Notes: a model not told the origin generated them from the sequence alone. DNA of 64,000 nt from Methylobacterium sp. Leaf104 (GCF_001422885.1 NZ_LMMZ01000038.1:186001-250000); one strand, 5' to 3'. Numbered from the stretch's first letter, positions 1-10,430 are shown. A program made the numbers and translations.

Positions 1-1
1 C

Positions 2-496
2 GTCGAGGCGGGCGCCGATGCGGGAATCCGCTACGGCGACACGGTTCCGGAGGACATGATCGCGCAGCGCCTCTCCGCCGAGGTCCGCTGGGTCGTGGTC
101 GGTGCGCCCGCCTACCTGGCGCGCTTCGGTGTGCCGATGCATCCCAACGACCTGCTCGCCCATCGCGGCCTGGGCATCCGCCTCGGCAACGATCGCATCT
201 ATCGCTGGGAGTTCGAGCGGCACGGCGAGGCCGTCGCCCTGGATGTGCCGGGGGCATTGACCCTCGACAACACCGGGCTGGCGATCGCCCTCGCCCAGGC
301 CGGCGCCGGTCTGGCCTACCTGCCGGAACCCTGCGTGGCGACGCCGGTCCGGGAGGGGGCCCTTCGGCGCGTGCTCGACGACTGGTCTCCGGCCGGCCCC
401 GCCTTCCACCTCTATTACCCCGGACGCCGGCAGCTCCCGACCGGTCTGCGGCTGCTCATCGCTCTGATCCGCGAGATGCGCCCGCTCGGCCTCTGA
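2..496 (+). CDS. LysR-family transcriptional regulator, C-terminal part (5' end outside window)
   Basis: The reading frame is already open at the first bases, so this is the last ~164 residues of a protein whose start and DNA-binding domain lie upstream. What is visible is the type 2 periplasmic-binding-like effector domain of LysR regulators: an AGIRYGD segment, then the PAYLARFG and HPNDLLAHRGLGIR segments usual in this family, and a C-terminal helix with LLIALIREMRPL. The next gene in the same direction is an SDR dehydrogenase about 200 bases downstream, so it may be a target or merely a neighbour. The effector is unknown. The 497-694 gap shows no clear site. Confidence 0.85.
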   Translation, partial: VEAGADAGIRYGDTVPEDMIAQRLSAEVRWVVVGAPAYLARFGVPMHPNDLLAHRGLGIRLGNDRIYRWEFERHGEAVALDVPGALTLDNTGLAIALAQAGAGLAYLPEPCVATPVREGALRRVLDDWSPAGPAFHLYYPGRRQLPTGLRLLIALIREMRPLGL

Positions 497-694
497 CGCC
501 GCCTGCGCATGAAACGATGAGGATGGCTCATCGCCCCGATGAGGTGACACCGGCTCACACCGCCGGATCGTCCCGCCTACATCCAGGCCGACGCTCCGGG
601 ACGGTGTCCGCCGCCGACGACGCACAGGGCGCGGGCATCGGGACATCCTCCGGATCATCGGCGCGTCCGCCCTTCGAACCCGTGAGGTCCTGCC

Positions 695-1450
695 ATGTCC
701 CGTCCCGATCGATTCACCGGCCGCGTCGCGTTCGTCACCGGAGCCGCCAGCGGCATCGGACGCGCCACCGCGGTCGCCTTCGCGCAGGAAGGGGCCCGGG
801 TCGCCATCCTCGACCGGACCGAGGTCGCGCTGCAGCGGACCGCGGAGGCGATTCGGGAGGCCGGCGGCGAGGGGCTGGTCCTCGCCTGCGACATCGCCCG
901 GCCGGAGGAGGTGGAGGCGGCGGTCGCCGGGACGGTCGCGACCTTCGGCCGGTTCGACATCGCCTTCAACAACGCTGGCGTGGAGAACATCGCGGCGCCG
1001 GTGGCGGACATCGCCCTCGACGAGTGGGATCGCGTCCTCGACATCAACCTGCGCGGCACCTTCGTCTGCATGAAGCACGAGATCGCGCAGATGCTGCGCC
1101 AGGGCGGCGGCGTGATCGTCAACACCGCGTCGGGCGCCGGCATCCGGGGCGTCGCGGGGGGCGCCAGCTACGCCGCCTCGAAGCACGCCGTCATCGGCCT
1201 CACGAAGTCGGCCGCGCTCGACTATGCCACCGCGAACATCCGGGTGAACGCGGTCCTGCCGGGCAACATCGCGACCCCGATGATGGACCGCTTCACCGGA
1301 GGCGACATCCAGAAGGCGATCGATCTGGAGCCGGTCGGCCGCCTGGGCCGGCCCGAGGAGATCGCGGAGGCGGTCCTGTGGATGAGCGCCGACCTCGGTG
1401 CGTTCGTCACCGGCGCCGCGATCTCGGTCGACGGTGGCTGGTCGCTCTGA
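695..1450 (+). CDS. SDR-family NAD(P)-dependent oxidoreductase
   Basis: Classical short-chain dehydrogenase of 251 residues, the usual length. The cofactor motif TGAASGIG lies at residues 15-22, an NNAG motif near 91-94, the catalytic Ser near 141 (NTASGAG) and YAASK near 155; the C-terminal FVTGAAISVDGGW is typical of the family. An acidic Asp at the end of the second strand (AILDRTE) suggests NAD rather than NADP preference, which is an inference. It probably oxidises a small alcohol or reduces a ketone in the cytoplasm. The substrate cannot be named. It sits downstream of the LysR fragment on the same strand. Confidence 0.9.
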   Translation: MSRPDRFTGRVAFVTGAASGIGRATAVAFAQEGARVAILDRTEVALQRTAEAIREAGGEGLVLACDIARPEEVEAAVAGTVATFGRFDIAFNNAGVENIAAPVADIALDEWDRVLDINLRGTFVCMKHEIAQMLRQGGGVIVNTASGAGIRGVAGGASYAASKHAVIGLTKSAALDYATANIRVNAVLPGNIATPMMDRFTGGDIQKAIDLEPVGRLGRPEEIAEAVLWMSADLGAFVTGAAISVDGGWSL

Positions 1451-1529
1451 TCATCACGTCCGCGGCTCGGGTCGCCGCGCCCAGGAGGCCCCGGTTGCGG
1501 GACGCGCTGCGGCCTGAGAAGAGGGTGGG

Positions 1530-2450
1530 ATGATCGTCCGTTCGCGCCCGAGCCTCCTCGATATCCTGTTCACCCTGCGCGGCTCGATCCTGCCGCAGGT
1601 CGCCCTCAAGGTCGTGGGCATCACCCTGGTGGCCGTGGTCGTGGTGGCGGCGGAGCGACGCTGGCCCGAGGCGTTTCCGGTCACCGCCGGCGTCGGGCCC
1701 TTCACCCTGATCGGGATCGCCCTGTCGATCTTCCTGAGCTTCCGCAACAGTGCCTGCTACGACCGCTGGTGGGAGGGCCGCCGCGCCTGGGGCAGCCTCG
1801 TGGTCGAGGCGCGGGGGCTCGCCCGGCTCGTGCCCGCCCTCCTGCCGGGCGAAGCCGCCGCACCCCTGCGCGGGCGCAGCCTGCGGCGCCTCTCGGCCTT
1901 CGCCCACGCCCTGCATGCGCAGCTCCGCGGCGGCGATCCTCGCGCGGCGGCCGTGCCCTGGCTTCCGGAGGCGGAGGTCGTGTCGCTGGCCCGGCATCCG
2001 AGTGCGGCGGATGCGGTGCTGGCCGGGCTCACCGCCGATCTCGCCACGGCCTATCGCCGGGGCGTTCTCACCGACGTGCTGTTGGCCGCCCTGGAGCACA
2101 AGATCGCCGCCCTGGCGCAGGTCCAGGTGGTGTGCGAGCGCATCCAGAACACGCCGCTGCCCTTCGCCTACACCCTGCTCCTCTACCGGACGGCCTGGGT
2201 CTACTGCCTGCTGCTGCCCTTCGGCCTCGCCGCGTCCCTCGGCTGGGCGACGCCGGTGGCGACGGCCCTCGTCGCCTACACCTTCTTCGGCCTCGATGCC
2301 CTGGGCGACGAGCTGGAGGAGCCCTTCGGCCTCGCGCCGAACGACCTGCCCCTCGACGCCCTGCTGCGCACCATCGACGGCATCGTCCTCGACGCCTTGG
2401 GCGAGACTGCGCCGCCGCCCCTGGAGCCGGAACGCTATCTGCTGACGTGA
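1530..2450 (+). CDS. bestrophin-family (YneE/UPF0187) membrane channel protein
   Basis: A 306-residue membrane protein of the bacterial bestrophin family. Visible hallmarks are the N-terminal SLLDILFTLRGSILPQVALK, two early hydrophobic segments (about 25-45 and 55-75), SIFLSFRNSACYDRWWEGRRAWG, and a later hydrophobic pair (about 205-255) followed by FGLDALGDELEEPFG and NDLPLDALLRTI. Family members form pentameric inner-membrane ion channels. Bacterial homologues studied are cation-selective, while animal ones carry chloride. The ion for this protein is not known. It stands alone between an SDR gene and a GNAT gene. Confidence 0.88.
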   Translation: MIVRSRPSLLDILFTLRGSILPQVALKVVGITLVAVVVVAAERRWPEAFPVTAGVGPFTLIGIALSIFLSFRNSACYDRWWEGRRAWGSLVVEARGLARLVPALLPGEAAAPLRGRSLRRLSAFAHALHAQLRGGDPRAAAVPWLPEAEVVSLARHPSAADAVLAGLTADLATAYRRGVLTDVLLAALEHKIAALAQVQVVCERIQNTPLPFAYTLLLYRTAWVYCLLLPFGLAASLGWATPVATALVAYTFFGLDALGDELEEPFGLAPNDLPLDALLRTIDGIVLDALGETAPPPLEPERYLLT

Positions 2451-2630
2451 GGGCCGAAGGCGTTCGTCAGACGTCGCCGGGTGGGGCTGTTCTGCCGACG
2501 TCCGGCCTGGGCGGATCGATAGCATTCCGCTTCTGGGCGAGAGGCGGGAGCAGCCGATGTCGTATCGCTTCCCCTCACGACCAGAAGCGTGCCTCGCTTG
2601 ATCACACCGCTGTCCCAAGAGGGCTTGGAC

Positions 2631-3167
2631 ATGGTCAAAATCAGGTACCAAGCAGCGGAAAATGTGGATGCTGCAGCCATCGCGACGGTCCATCTTGCGA
2701 GCTGGAGGGACGCCTACCGCTCCATTCTGGACCCGACGTTCCTCGCTGGTCCCATCGAAGAGGATCGCCATGCTCTCTGGTCTGAGAGGCTGAGTAATCC
2801 ACCGCCCAACCTGCTGGTCGAGATCGCCCGAGGATCGAATCGGCGGTTGGTCGGATTCATCGCGGCCTACCGCGACTTCGATGTGCGTTGGGGAAGTTTG
2901 GTCGACAATCTCCATGTCTTGCCAGAACTGCGCGGCCGGAAGATAGGCGAACATCTGCTTCGCTCAACAGCGCGCCAGTTGGTCACGCAGGGCTCATGCG
3001 GTGGCCTGCATCTCTGGGTTTTCGAGGAAAACCACAACGGCCTACGGTTTTATCAAAGGCTCGGCGGGCGTGTCGTGGAGCGCGACACATCACGCATCCC
3101 TGCCGCGAGCGGAAAGCCGATCCTGCGGATCTCCTGGCCTTCCCTCGCGACACTCGTTGGGCGGTGA
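2631..3167 (+). CDS. GNAT-family N-acetyltransferase
   Basis: A single-domain acetyltransferase of 178 residues. The N-terminal IRYQAAENVDAAAIATVHLASWRDAY and the acetyl-CoA-binding segment LHVLPELRGRKIGEHLL (R-G-x-K-I-G version of the Q/RxxGxG/A loop) define the GNAT fold, followed by GLHLWVFEENHNGLRFYQRLGGR, the usual late strand and helix. I chose the ATG at 2631 because AGAGGG lies about eight bases upstream; an in-frame ATG at 2589 would add 14 residues. The acceptor substrate is unknown. Base composition is visibly less GC-rich than the neighbours, with A/T-ending codons, suggesting recent acquisition. Confidence 0.85.
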   Translation: MVKIRYQAAENVDAAAIATVHLASWRDAYRSILDPTFLAGPIEEDRHALWSERLSNPPPNLLVEIARGSNRRLVGFIAAYRDFDVRWGSLVDNLHVLPELRGRKIGEHLLRSTARQLVTQGSCGGLHLWVFEENHNGLRFYQRLGGRVVERDTSRIPAASGKPILRISWPSLATLVGR

Positions 3168-3259
3168 CGAAGGGTCGGCTTCGATCCCGGGTCGATTTCG
3201 AGCGGTGGTACAACATATCCGCTTTCCGGTGACGCCGGCAGGCTCGTGCACGACACAGT

Positions 3260-3303
3260 CGGGTCGATAACGGACACCCCGCAAAGCGTCCGCCATCGAC
3301 CCG
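3260..3303. terminator. hairpin between convergent GNAT and asparaginase genes
   Basis: A nine-base perfect arm (CGGGTCGAT / ATCGACCCG) encloses a two-base mismatch and a further five-base arm (CGGAC / GTCCG) with a 12-base loop. It lies between two convergent genes and could terminate both. There is no T-run on either side, so intrinsic termination is only probable. Confidence 0.5.
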
Positions 3304-3309
3304 GGGTGC

Positions 3310-4788
<1,479 letters not shown>

Positions 4789-5721
4789 ATGACCATCGAT
4801 CACATCGATCTGTCCCGGGTCGACCTCAACCTGCTCGTCGCCCTCGACGCCCTGCTGGCGGAGCGCAGCGTCACCCGGGCCGCCGCCCGCATCGGCATCG
4901 GGCAATCGGCGATGAGCAGCAGCCTCGCGCGCCTGCGCACCCTGTTCGCCGACGAACTCCTGACGCGCGCCCCCGAGGGCATGCGCCCGACTCCGCGGGC
5001 GCTGGCCCTCGCCGAGCCGGTGCGGACCCTGCTGCGGCAGGTCCAGGCGCTGGTGCGCCGTGACGACGCCTTCGATCCCCGCACGGTGACCCGCACCTTC
5101 ACCATCGGCCTGCCCGACAGCGCCGAGGTGCTGATCGGCCCGCGCCTGCTCGCCCACCTGCGCAACGAAGCGCCCGGCATCAGCCTGCTCCTGCGCTCCA
5201 TCGACCGCATCCGCATCCTGCAGGAACTCGACGCCGACCGGGTCGACCTCGGCATCGGGTTCTTCTCGGACGGGCAGACCCACCACAAGCAGCGCCTGCT
5301 CTACCGCGACAGCTACCTCTGCATGTTCAACGCCGACCTCGTCGGCCTGGCGGCGCCGATCTCGCTGGACGACTACCTGCGCTTTCCCCACGTGCTCACC
5401 AGCCTCAAGGAGACCGCCCACGGCGTGGTCGACGATGCCCTGGCGCGGCTCGGACGTCGGCGCGTCCTGGCGGTGACCACGCCGCGCTTCCTCGCGGTGC
5501 CGTTCCTGGTGCGCAGTGCCCCCGTGCTGACCACGATGCATTCCCGGCTCGCCACCTTCTTCGCCGGGGCCCTCGGCCTCACCGTGAGCCCGGCCCCGGT
5601 GGAACTGGAGGACGTCGCGATCTCGATGCTCTGGCACGCCTCCTACGACGACGACCCGGCCCATCGCTGGCTGCGCCGCACGCTCCGCGCCCTGGTGGAG
5701 GAACCGACCGGGACGATCTGA
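4789..5721 (+). CDS. LysR-family transcriptional regulator
   Basis: A 310-residue regulator. The N-terminal helix-turn-helix reads DLNLLVALDALLAERSVTRAAARIGIGQSAMSSSLARLRTLFADELLTR, very close to the LysR consensus, followed by the effector domain with FTIGLPDSAEVLIGPRLLAHL and DLGIGFFSDG. The ATG at 4789 begins MTIDHIDLSRVDLNLL and fits the family; the frame runs 36 residues further upstream without family resemblance. It is divergent from the exported asparaginase, so asparaginase is a possible target. The AMSSSLARLR helix is the NodD/PcpR-like variety, which often responds to aromatic compounds; that is inference. Confidence 0.9.
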   Translation: MTIDHIDLSRVDLNLLVALDALLAERSVTRAAARIGIGQSAMSSSLARLRTLFADELLTRAPEGMRPTPRALALAEPVRTLLRQVQALVRRDDAFDPRTVTRTFTIGLPDSAEVLIGPRLLAHLRNEAPGISLLLRSIDRIRILQELDADRVDLGIGFFSDGQTHHKQRLLYRDSYLCMFNADLVGLAAPISLDDYLRFPHVLTSLKETAHGVVDDALARLGRRRVLAVTTPRFLAVPFLVRSAPVLTTMHSRLATFFAGALGLTVSPAPVELEDVAISMLWHASYDDDPAHRWLRRTLRALVEEPTGTI

Positions 5722-5912
5722 CGGCCGGGCGCCGGGACGCAGCCACGGAAGCGGCACAATCCTGCGCGATCCCCGGGGGCGTGTGAGGATTCGCACGGAC
5801 GCGATTCGTCGGATGGCGCGGTTCGTTACCGTTCATCAACCGTTCGGTGATTCCCTCCCAACGTGACGCTTCTGAATTGGCACAGGCTCTTCGGGATCAA
5901 AGGAACGGAGCT

Positions 5913-6215
5913 ATGAAGAACTCGCTGGTCGCGGCCCTCGTGGCCACCACGGTCGCCGTCGCGGCGATCCCGAGCGCCCAGGCGCGCGATGGCATCAGCC
6001 CGGGCGGCGCGGCCGCTCTCGGCGTGCTCGGCGGCCTCGCCGTCGGCGGCGCCATCGCCTCGTCCCAGAACGATGGCGGCTACTACCCCGGCCGTCCGGT
6101 CTACCGGGCACCCCGCCCGGTCTATGTCGAGGAAGAGGTGTGCCACATGGAGCGCCGCGGCTACGTCGACGCCTACGGCTACGAGCACGTCCGCCGCGTC
6201 CGCGTCTGCGAATAA
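5913..6215 (+). CDS. small exported protein, glycine-rich with a Tyr/Pro tail
   Basis: A 100-residue protein of unknown function. It starts with a signal peptide (MKNSLVAALVATTVAVAAIPSAQA then cleavage), followed by a Gly-rich hydrophobic stretch that resembles a glycine-zipper (LGVLGGLAVGGAIAS), a YYPGRPVYRAPRPVY segment, and a C-terminal CHMERR...RRVRVCE with two cysteines that may pair. The start at 5913 is preceded by AACGGAG. It resembles small outer-membrane-associated proteins of Hyphomicrobiales; I do not recognise a family. Its TAA stop codon is the left target duplication of the IS element that follows. Confidence 0.8.
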   Translation: MKNSLVAALVATTVAVAAIPSAQARDGISPGGAAALGVLGGLAVGGAIASSQNDGGYYPGRPVYRAPRPVYVEEEVCHMERRGYVDAYGYEHVRRVRVCE

Positions 6216-7066
6216 GAGCCTCTAACAAAACCGGGTTTGGCGCGTTGAGCGGAGATGGCGAGACCGCTCCTTCCCGATGGCCTCTGGGCCGAGATCGCAC
6301 CGCTGCTTCCGCCTGAACGGGCCAAGCCGAAGGGCGGTCGGCCTCGAACATCCGACCGCGCGGCGCTGACGGGGATCCTGTTCGTGCTGCGCTCGGGCAC
6401 ACCGTGGGAGTTGCTGCCCCGGGAGATGGGCTGTGGCTCGGGCATGACCTGCTGGCGGCGTCTACGGGATTGGCAGGGGGCCGGAGTGTGGGACCGCCTG
6501 CAACACGCGCTCCTCGACCGGCTCGGCCGCCAGAACGGGATCGACTTCAGTCGAGCTTCCCTCGACAGCGCCTCGATCGCCGCAAAAAAGGGGGCGCGGC
6601 GACAGGCCCGAACCCGACGGACCGGGGCAAGCCGGGCACGAAGCGCCATGTCCTCACCGATGCGAAGGGCATCCCCCTCGCCTTGAAGCTGTCGGGTGCC
6701 AACGTGCACGACAGCCGAATGCTGGAGGCAGTCGTCGATGCCGTCCCGCCGATCCGGTCATGCTGGGGACGGCCGCGCAAGCGGCCCTCGAAGCTGCATG
6801 CCGACAAGGCCTACGACCACCGCCGCTGTCGTCAGGCGCTGACCCGCCGTCGCATCCAGCACCGCATCGCCCGGCGCGGGATCGAGAGCAGCCAGCGGCT
6901 GGGACGGCGCAGGTGGGTCGTCGAGCGGACCCTGGCCTGGTTCGCCCAGTTCCGGCGCCTCGCCATCCGCTACGAGCGCCGCAGCGACATCCATCTCGCC
7001 TTCTCGACGCTGGCCGCAGCCCTCATTGTCTGGCGTTTCATCGAACGGTGGTTTTGTTAGACGCTC
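6216..7066 (+). mobile_element. IS5-family insertion sequence (IS427-like), complete
   Basis: An 851-base element. The ends are near-perfect inverted repeats: GAGCCTCTAACAAAACC at 6216-6232 and, read from the other end, GAGCGTCTAACAAAACC at 7050-7066 (16 of 17 match). A three-base direct repeat TAA flanks it at 6213-6215 and 7067-7069. One transposase gene occupies nearly the whole element, split over two frames with a slippery A6G run. Size, ends, TNA-like target and frameshift all fit the IS427/IS1031 side of the IS5 family. It appears intact. Confidence 0.88.
6255..7060 (+). CDS. IS5-family transposase made by programmed -1 frameshift
   Basis: The first frame (6255-6686) encodes the N-terminal DUF4096-like domain (LLPDGLWAEIAPLLPPERAK, RAALTGILFVLRSGTPWELLP) and the first catalytic Asp (SLDSASIAA). 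At AAAAAAG (6584-6590) a slip back by one base enters the second frame, which continues as GGAATGPNPTDRGKPGTKRH, the second Asp (NVHDSRM) and the catalytic Glu (WVVERTLAWFAQFRRLAIRYE). Joined, this is about 268 residues, the normal length for the group. Without slippage the product is a 143-residue truncated protein. It ends inside the right inverted repeat. Confidence 0.87.
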
Positions 7067-7120
7067 TAAGGCGGTCCTCGGCCACAGGGCCGCGCCGTCC
7101 CGGCGCGGTCGCACCGATCG

Positions 7121-7162
7121 AACGACAACGGCCTCGCCATCTCGGCGGGGCCGTTGTCGTTT
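7121..7162 (+). terminator. rho-independent-like terminator, displaced by the IS element
   Basis: An 18-base stem (7121-7138 and 7144-7161, one G-U pair) with the five-base loop ATCTC, followed by only a short T-run. It lies 54 bases past the IS element and no gene ends between them. The simplest reading is that it once followed the small gene at 5913-6215 directly and was pushed away by the insertion. Confidence 0.7.
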
Positions 7163-7343
7163 CAGGACGATGCGAAGAGGCTCGCTGCGGCGCCTTCGGC
7201 GCGAGTATGTAATTGTATTAGTTCTAAAATGTTGCGTTGCGAACACGTCTGGAAGAAGAACATATTCAAGCTGTATGGCGCTCGTTGACCGGCAAAGAAT
7301 TTTGTTTCAACTGGTCGAAATACCTTCGGCCATGGGTTGAAAC
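7163..7343 (+). promoter_or_regulatory. AT-rich leader of the siderophore receptor gene
   Basis: Bases 7205-7310 are much richer in A/T than the surroundings and hold the promoter of the receptor. AATTGTATTAGTTCTAAAAT at 7211-7230 includes TTCTAAA, which equals one half of an Irr-type iron control element, but the other half is not recognisable. Iron control is therefore only a guess from gene content. Confidence 0.35.
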
Positions 7344-9578
7344 GTGTCCCGTTTGTCTGCGATTTCCTGTGTACAACCGTCGATGTGCCCGTTTGGCTTG
7401 AGGACGACGCTGTTTTGCTCGGTGGCCGTTCTCGCTGTCGGCACGGCTTTCCCGGCGACCGCACAGCAATCGAGCCCGCCGAGCGCGTCGAGCGTGACCC
7501 TCGATACCCTGGAGGTCGTCGGCGATCGTCGGGGCGGCACCGCGATCGGCGCCGCCGAGGATCCCCGCGGACCCGTCGCCGGCTACGTGGCGACCCGCTC
7601 CGTCTCGAGCACCAAGACCGACACCGCGATCATCCGGACGCCCCAGGCGATCTCCGTGGTGGGGCGTCAGCAGATCGACGACCAGAAGCCGGCTTCGCTC
7701 GCGGAGGCGACGCGCTACGCGCCGGGCGTGCGCGGCGAGACCTTCGGCGCCGACCCACGCAACGACTGGTTCCTGATCCGCGGCTTCACCGCTCAGGAAT
7801 CGGGCTACTTCCTCGACGGGCTGCAGCTGTTCACCTCGGCGTTCGCCACCTGGAAGCTGGAGCCCTTCGGCCTGGAGCGGCTCGAGATCCTGCGGGGACC
7901 GAATTCCGGCCTCTACGGCGGGGCCAGCCCCGGCGGCATCATCAACGCGGTGAGCAAGCGGCCGCCGATCGTGCCGATCCGCTACGTCGAGACCGGCATC
8001 GACAATTACGGCAATGCCTATGCGGGCTTCGATATCGGCGGCCCGGTGGACGCGCCGGGCACCGAGGGCAAGCTGTTCTACCGCCTCGTCGGTCTCGGCC
8101 GGGCGGGCGGCACGCAGGTGGACTACGTCAACAACGATCGCTTCTTCTTCGCGCCCTCGATCACCTGGAAGCCCGACGCCGACACCTCGCTCACCGTCCT
8201 CGCCCAGGTGCAGCGCGACCGCGCCGGCACCCAGAACTTCCTGCCCTACGAGGGCACGGTGACACCGGCGCCCTTCGGCTTCATCAAGACGAACCGCTTC
8301 ACGGGCGACCCGGCGACCGACCGCCTGACGCGCGCCCAGGATTTCGTGGGCTACGAGTTCGAGCACCGCTTCGAGAACGACGTCAAGTTCCGGCAGAACG
8401 CCCGCCACGGCACCGTCACGGTCAATCTGTTCAATCGCTACGGCGGCGGCTACGTCTTCGGAGAATCGGCCGCTCAGGCAAATCTCAGCCGCTTCGACTT
8501 CTTCACCCGCGGCGCCGCGGTGCAGAGCGACATCGACAACCAGCTCGTCATCCCGTTCCGAACGGGCGATTTCGGCCATACGGTCCTCGCCGGCTTCGAA
8601 TATCGCCGCTACCAGATCGACGACTATCAGGCCTTCGGATTCGGTCCGTCGCTGAACCTGATCCGGCCGATCTATCCCAACACCCCCCTCAACCTGGGTG
8701 CGCCCTATCAGAACGCCCTGATCACCCAGAACCAGTTCGCCGCCTACCTGCAGGACGAGATCACCCTCGGAAACGTCTCCCTGGTGCTCAGCGGCCGGCA
8801 CGACTGGGTCGCGACCGACAACGACAATCGCATCGGTGCCAGCACCAGCCGCGACACCAGCGCCTTCAGCGGCCGCGTCGCCCTGATCTACAACGACGAA
8901 TCCGGGCTCGCCCCTTACGTCTCCTACGCGCAGGGCTTCAACCCGACCGTCGGCCTCAACGGCGTGACCGGTCAGCTGCTCCTGCCCGAGAGAAGCGAGC
9001 AGACCGAGGTCGGCCTGAAGTACAAGCCACCGGGCTTCGACGGCTACTTCGCCGCCGCCCTGTTCGACCTGACCCGGTCGAACGTCGTGACCACCAACCC
9101 GCTCAACATTCAGCAGGTCGTCCAGACCGGCGCGGTGAACTCGCGCGGCGCCGAGATCGAGATGGTCGCCAACCTCGCGCCGGGATTGCGGGCCGTGGCT
9201 TCCTACACCGCCTACGACCTGTCCGTGACCCGGGACCTGAACACGGCCCTCATCGGCACCACGCCGACCAACACCCCCGAGCAGTACGGCTCATTGTTCG
9301 TGGATTACACGTTCCAGAACGGCGTGCTGCGCGGCTTCGGTCTCGGTGGCGGCGTACGCGGTGTCGGGCGTTCCTTCGCCGACACGGCCAACCTCTTCCG
9401 GGTACCGGGCTACGTCGTCGGCGACCTCGTCGCCCATTACGACTGGGAAGGCTGGCGCTTCGCGCTCAACGTCTCGAACGTCTCGGACGAGCGGATCGTG
9501 AGCAGCTGCAACTCGGTCACGGCCTGCTACTACGGCGAGCGTCGTCGGGTGCTCGGCAGCATCGGCTACCGCTGGTAA
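7344..9578 (+). CDS. TonB-dependent siderophore receptor
   Basis: Outer-membrane beta-barrel receptor of 744 residues that should import a ferric siderophore using TonB/ExbBD energy. After a signal peptide (cleavage near FPATA-QQ) comes a TonB-box-like LDTLEVVGDR, then the plug domain (IIRTPQAISVVGRQQIDDQKP, RGFTAQESGYFLDGLQLF, LERLEILRGPNSGLYGGASPGGIINAVSKRP). The barrel closes with YYGERRRVLGSIGYRW, ending in the expected aromatic residue. It belongs to the FhuA/FoxA-like TIGR01783 group; the siderophore is unknown. Downstream it is convergent with panB. A later in-frame ATG at 7383 is an alternative start. Confidence 0.92.
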   Translation: MSRLSAISCVQPSMCPFGLRTTLFCSVAVLAVGTAFPATAQQSSPPSASSVTLDTLEVVGDRRGGTAIGAAEDPRGPVAGYVATRSVSSTKTDTAIIRTPQAISVVGRQQIDDQKPASLAEATRYAPGVRGETFGADPRNDWFLIRGFTAQESGYFLDGLQLFTSAFATWKLEPFGLERLEILRGPNSGLYGGASPGGIINAVSKRPPIVPIRYVETGIDNYGNAYAGFDIGGPVDAPGTEGKLFYRLVGLGRAGGTQVDYVNNDRFFFAPSITWKPDADTSLTVLAQVQRDRAGTQNFLPYEGTVTPAPFGFIKTNRFTGDPATDRLTRAQDFVGYEFEHRFENDVKFRQNARHGTVTVNLFNRYGGGYVFGESAAQANLSRFDFFTRGAAVQSDIDNQLVIPFRTGDFGHTVLAGFEYRRYQIDDYQAFGFGPSLNLIRPIYPNTPLNLGAPYQNALITQNQFAAYLQDEITLGNVSLVLSGRHDWVATDNDNRIGASTSRDTSAFSGRVALIYNDESGLAPYVSYAQGFNPTVGLNGVTGQLLLPERSEQTEVGLKYKPPGFDGYFAAALFDLTRSNVVTTNPLNIQQVVQTGAVNSRGAEIEMVANLAPGLRAVASYTAYDLSVTRDLNTALIGTTPTNTPEQYGSLFVDYTFQNGVLRGFGLGGGVRGVGRSFADTANLFRVPGYVVGDLVAHYDWEGWRFALNVSNVSDERIVSSCNSVTACYYGERRRVLGSIGYRW

Positions 9579-9585
9579 CCGACCG

Positions 9586-9605
9586 AGCGGCCCGCAGGGG
9601 CCGCT
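9586..9605. terminator. hairpin between convergent receptor gene and panB
   Basis: Perfect eight-base stem AGCGGCCC / GGGCCGCT with the four-base loop GCAG, directly beside the panB stop codon. It probably serves both convergent genes. No T-run is present. Confidence 0.5.
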
Positions 9606-10430
9606 TCAGAGCGGCTGGTACGTGTGCTCCTCGGCCGGGAAGGTGCCGGAGCGGACCTCCTCGGCATAGTCCTTCACCGCGGCCTCGATCTGGCCGCGCA
9701 GGGTACCGAAGCGCTTCACGAATTTCGGCACGCGGTCGCTCAGGCCCAGCATGTCCTCGAGGACGAGGATCTGGCCGTCGCAGGCCATGGTGGCGCCGAT
9801 GCCGATGGTGGGTGTGGTGATGTCGGGGGAGGTGGCGATGGCCCGGGCCACCGGCTCGACGATGCCCTCCATCACGATGGCGAAGGCGCCGGCGTCGTTG
9901 ATGGCGCGGGCATCCGCCATCAGGCGGCGCTCGCCGTCGGCCTCGCGGCCCTGCACCTTGAAGCCCCCCATGGTGTTCACCGACTGGGGGGTCAGGCCGA
10001 TATGGCCCATCACCGGCACGCCGCGCTCGACCAGGAAGGCCACGGTCTCGGCGAAGCGCGCGCCGCCCTCCATCTTGATCGCCCCGGCCCCCGTCTCCTT
10101 GAGCACGCGGGCGGCATTGAGGAAGGCCTGCTGCGGGCTCGCCTCGTAGGAGCCGAACGGCATGTCCACCACGACGAGGGCGCGCGCGGTGCCCCGGATC
10201 ACCGCCTGGGCCTGGACGATCATCATCTCCAGGGTGACGGGCAGGGTCGATTCCATGCCGTGCATCAGCATGCCGAGGGAATCGCCCACGAGGATGAAGT
10301 CGCAGTAGGGATCGAGGATGCCGGCGGTGTGGGCGTGGTAGGCGGTCAGCGCGATGATCTTGCGCCCCTCGGCCTTGCGCTTGGCCAGGTCGATCGCGCG
10401 GATGCGGCGGGACTGAACGGCTTGCGACAT
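9606..10430 (-). CDS. panB: 3-methyl-2-oxobutanoate hydroxymethyltransferase (ketopantoate hydroxymethyltransferase)
   Basis: Transfers a hydroxymethyl group from 5,10-methylene-tetrahydrofolate to 2-oxoisovalerate, the first committed step to pantothenate and CoA, in the cytoplasm. The 274 residues follow the PanB pattern: [43 protein letters not shown] (metal-binding Asp in VGDS), [60 protein letters not shown] and [15 protein letters not shown]. The ATG at 10430 has GGAG close upstream; the longer frame to 10562 adds 44 unrelated residues. panC is not adjacent. Confidence 0.95.
   Translation of the reverse strand: MSQAVQSRRIRAIDLAKRKAEGRKIIALTAYHAHTAGILDPYCDFILVGDSLGMLMHGMESTLPVTLEMMIVQAQAVIRGTARALVVVDMPFGSYEASPQQAFLNAARVLKETGAGAIKMEGGARFAETVAFLVERGVPVMGHIGLTPQSVNTMGGFKVQGREADGERRLMADARAINDAGAFAIVMEGIVEPVARAIATSPDITTPTIGIGATMACDGQILVLEDMLGLSDRVPKFVKRFGTLRGQIEAAVKDYAEEVRSGTFPAEEHTYQPL

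Noticed and set aside
1407-2954. 515-codon minus-strand frame over the bestrophin and GNAT genes
   Set aside because: Low-complexity shadow; both plus-strand proteins match families.
7211-7230. full Irr iron-control element
   Set aside because: Only one half-site (TTCTAAA) is recognisable; the other half matches at 3 of 7 positions.
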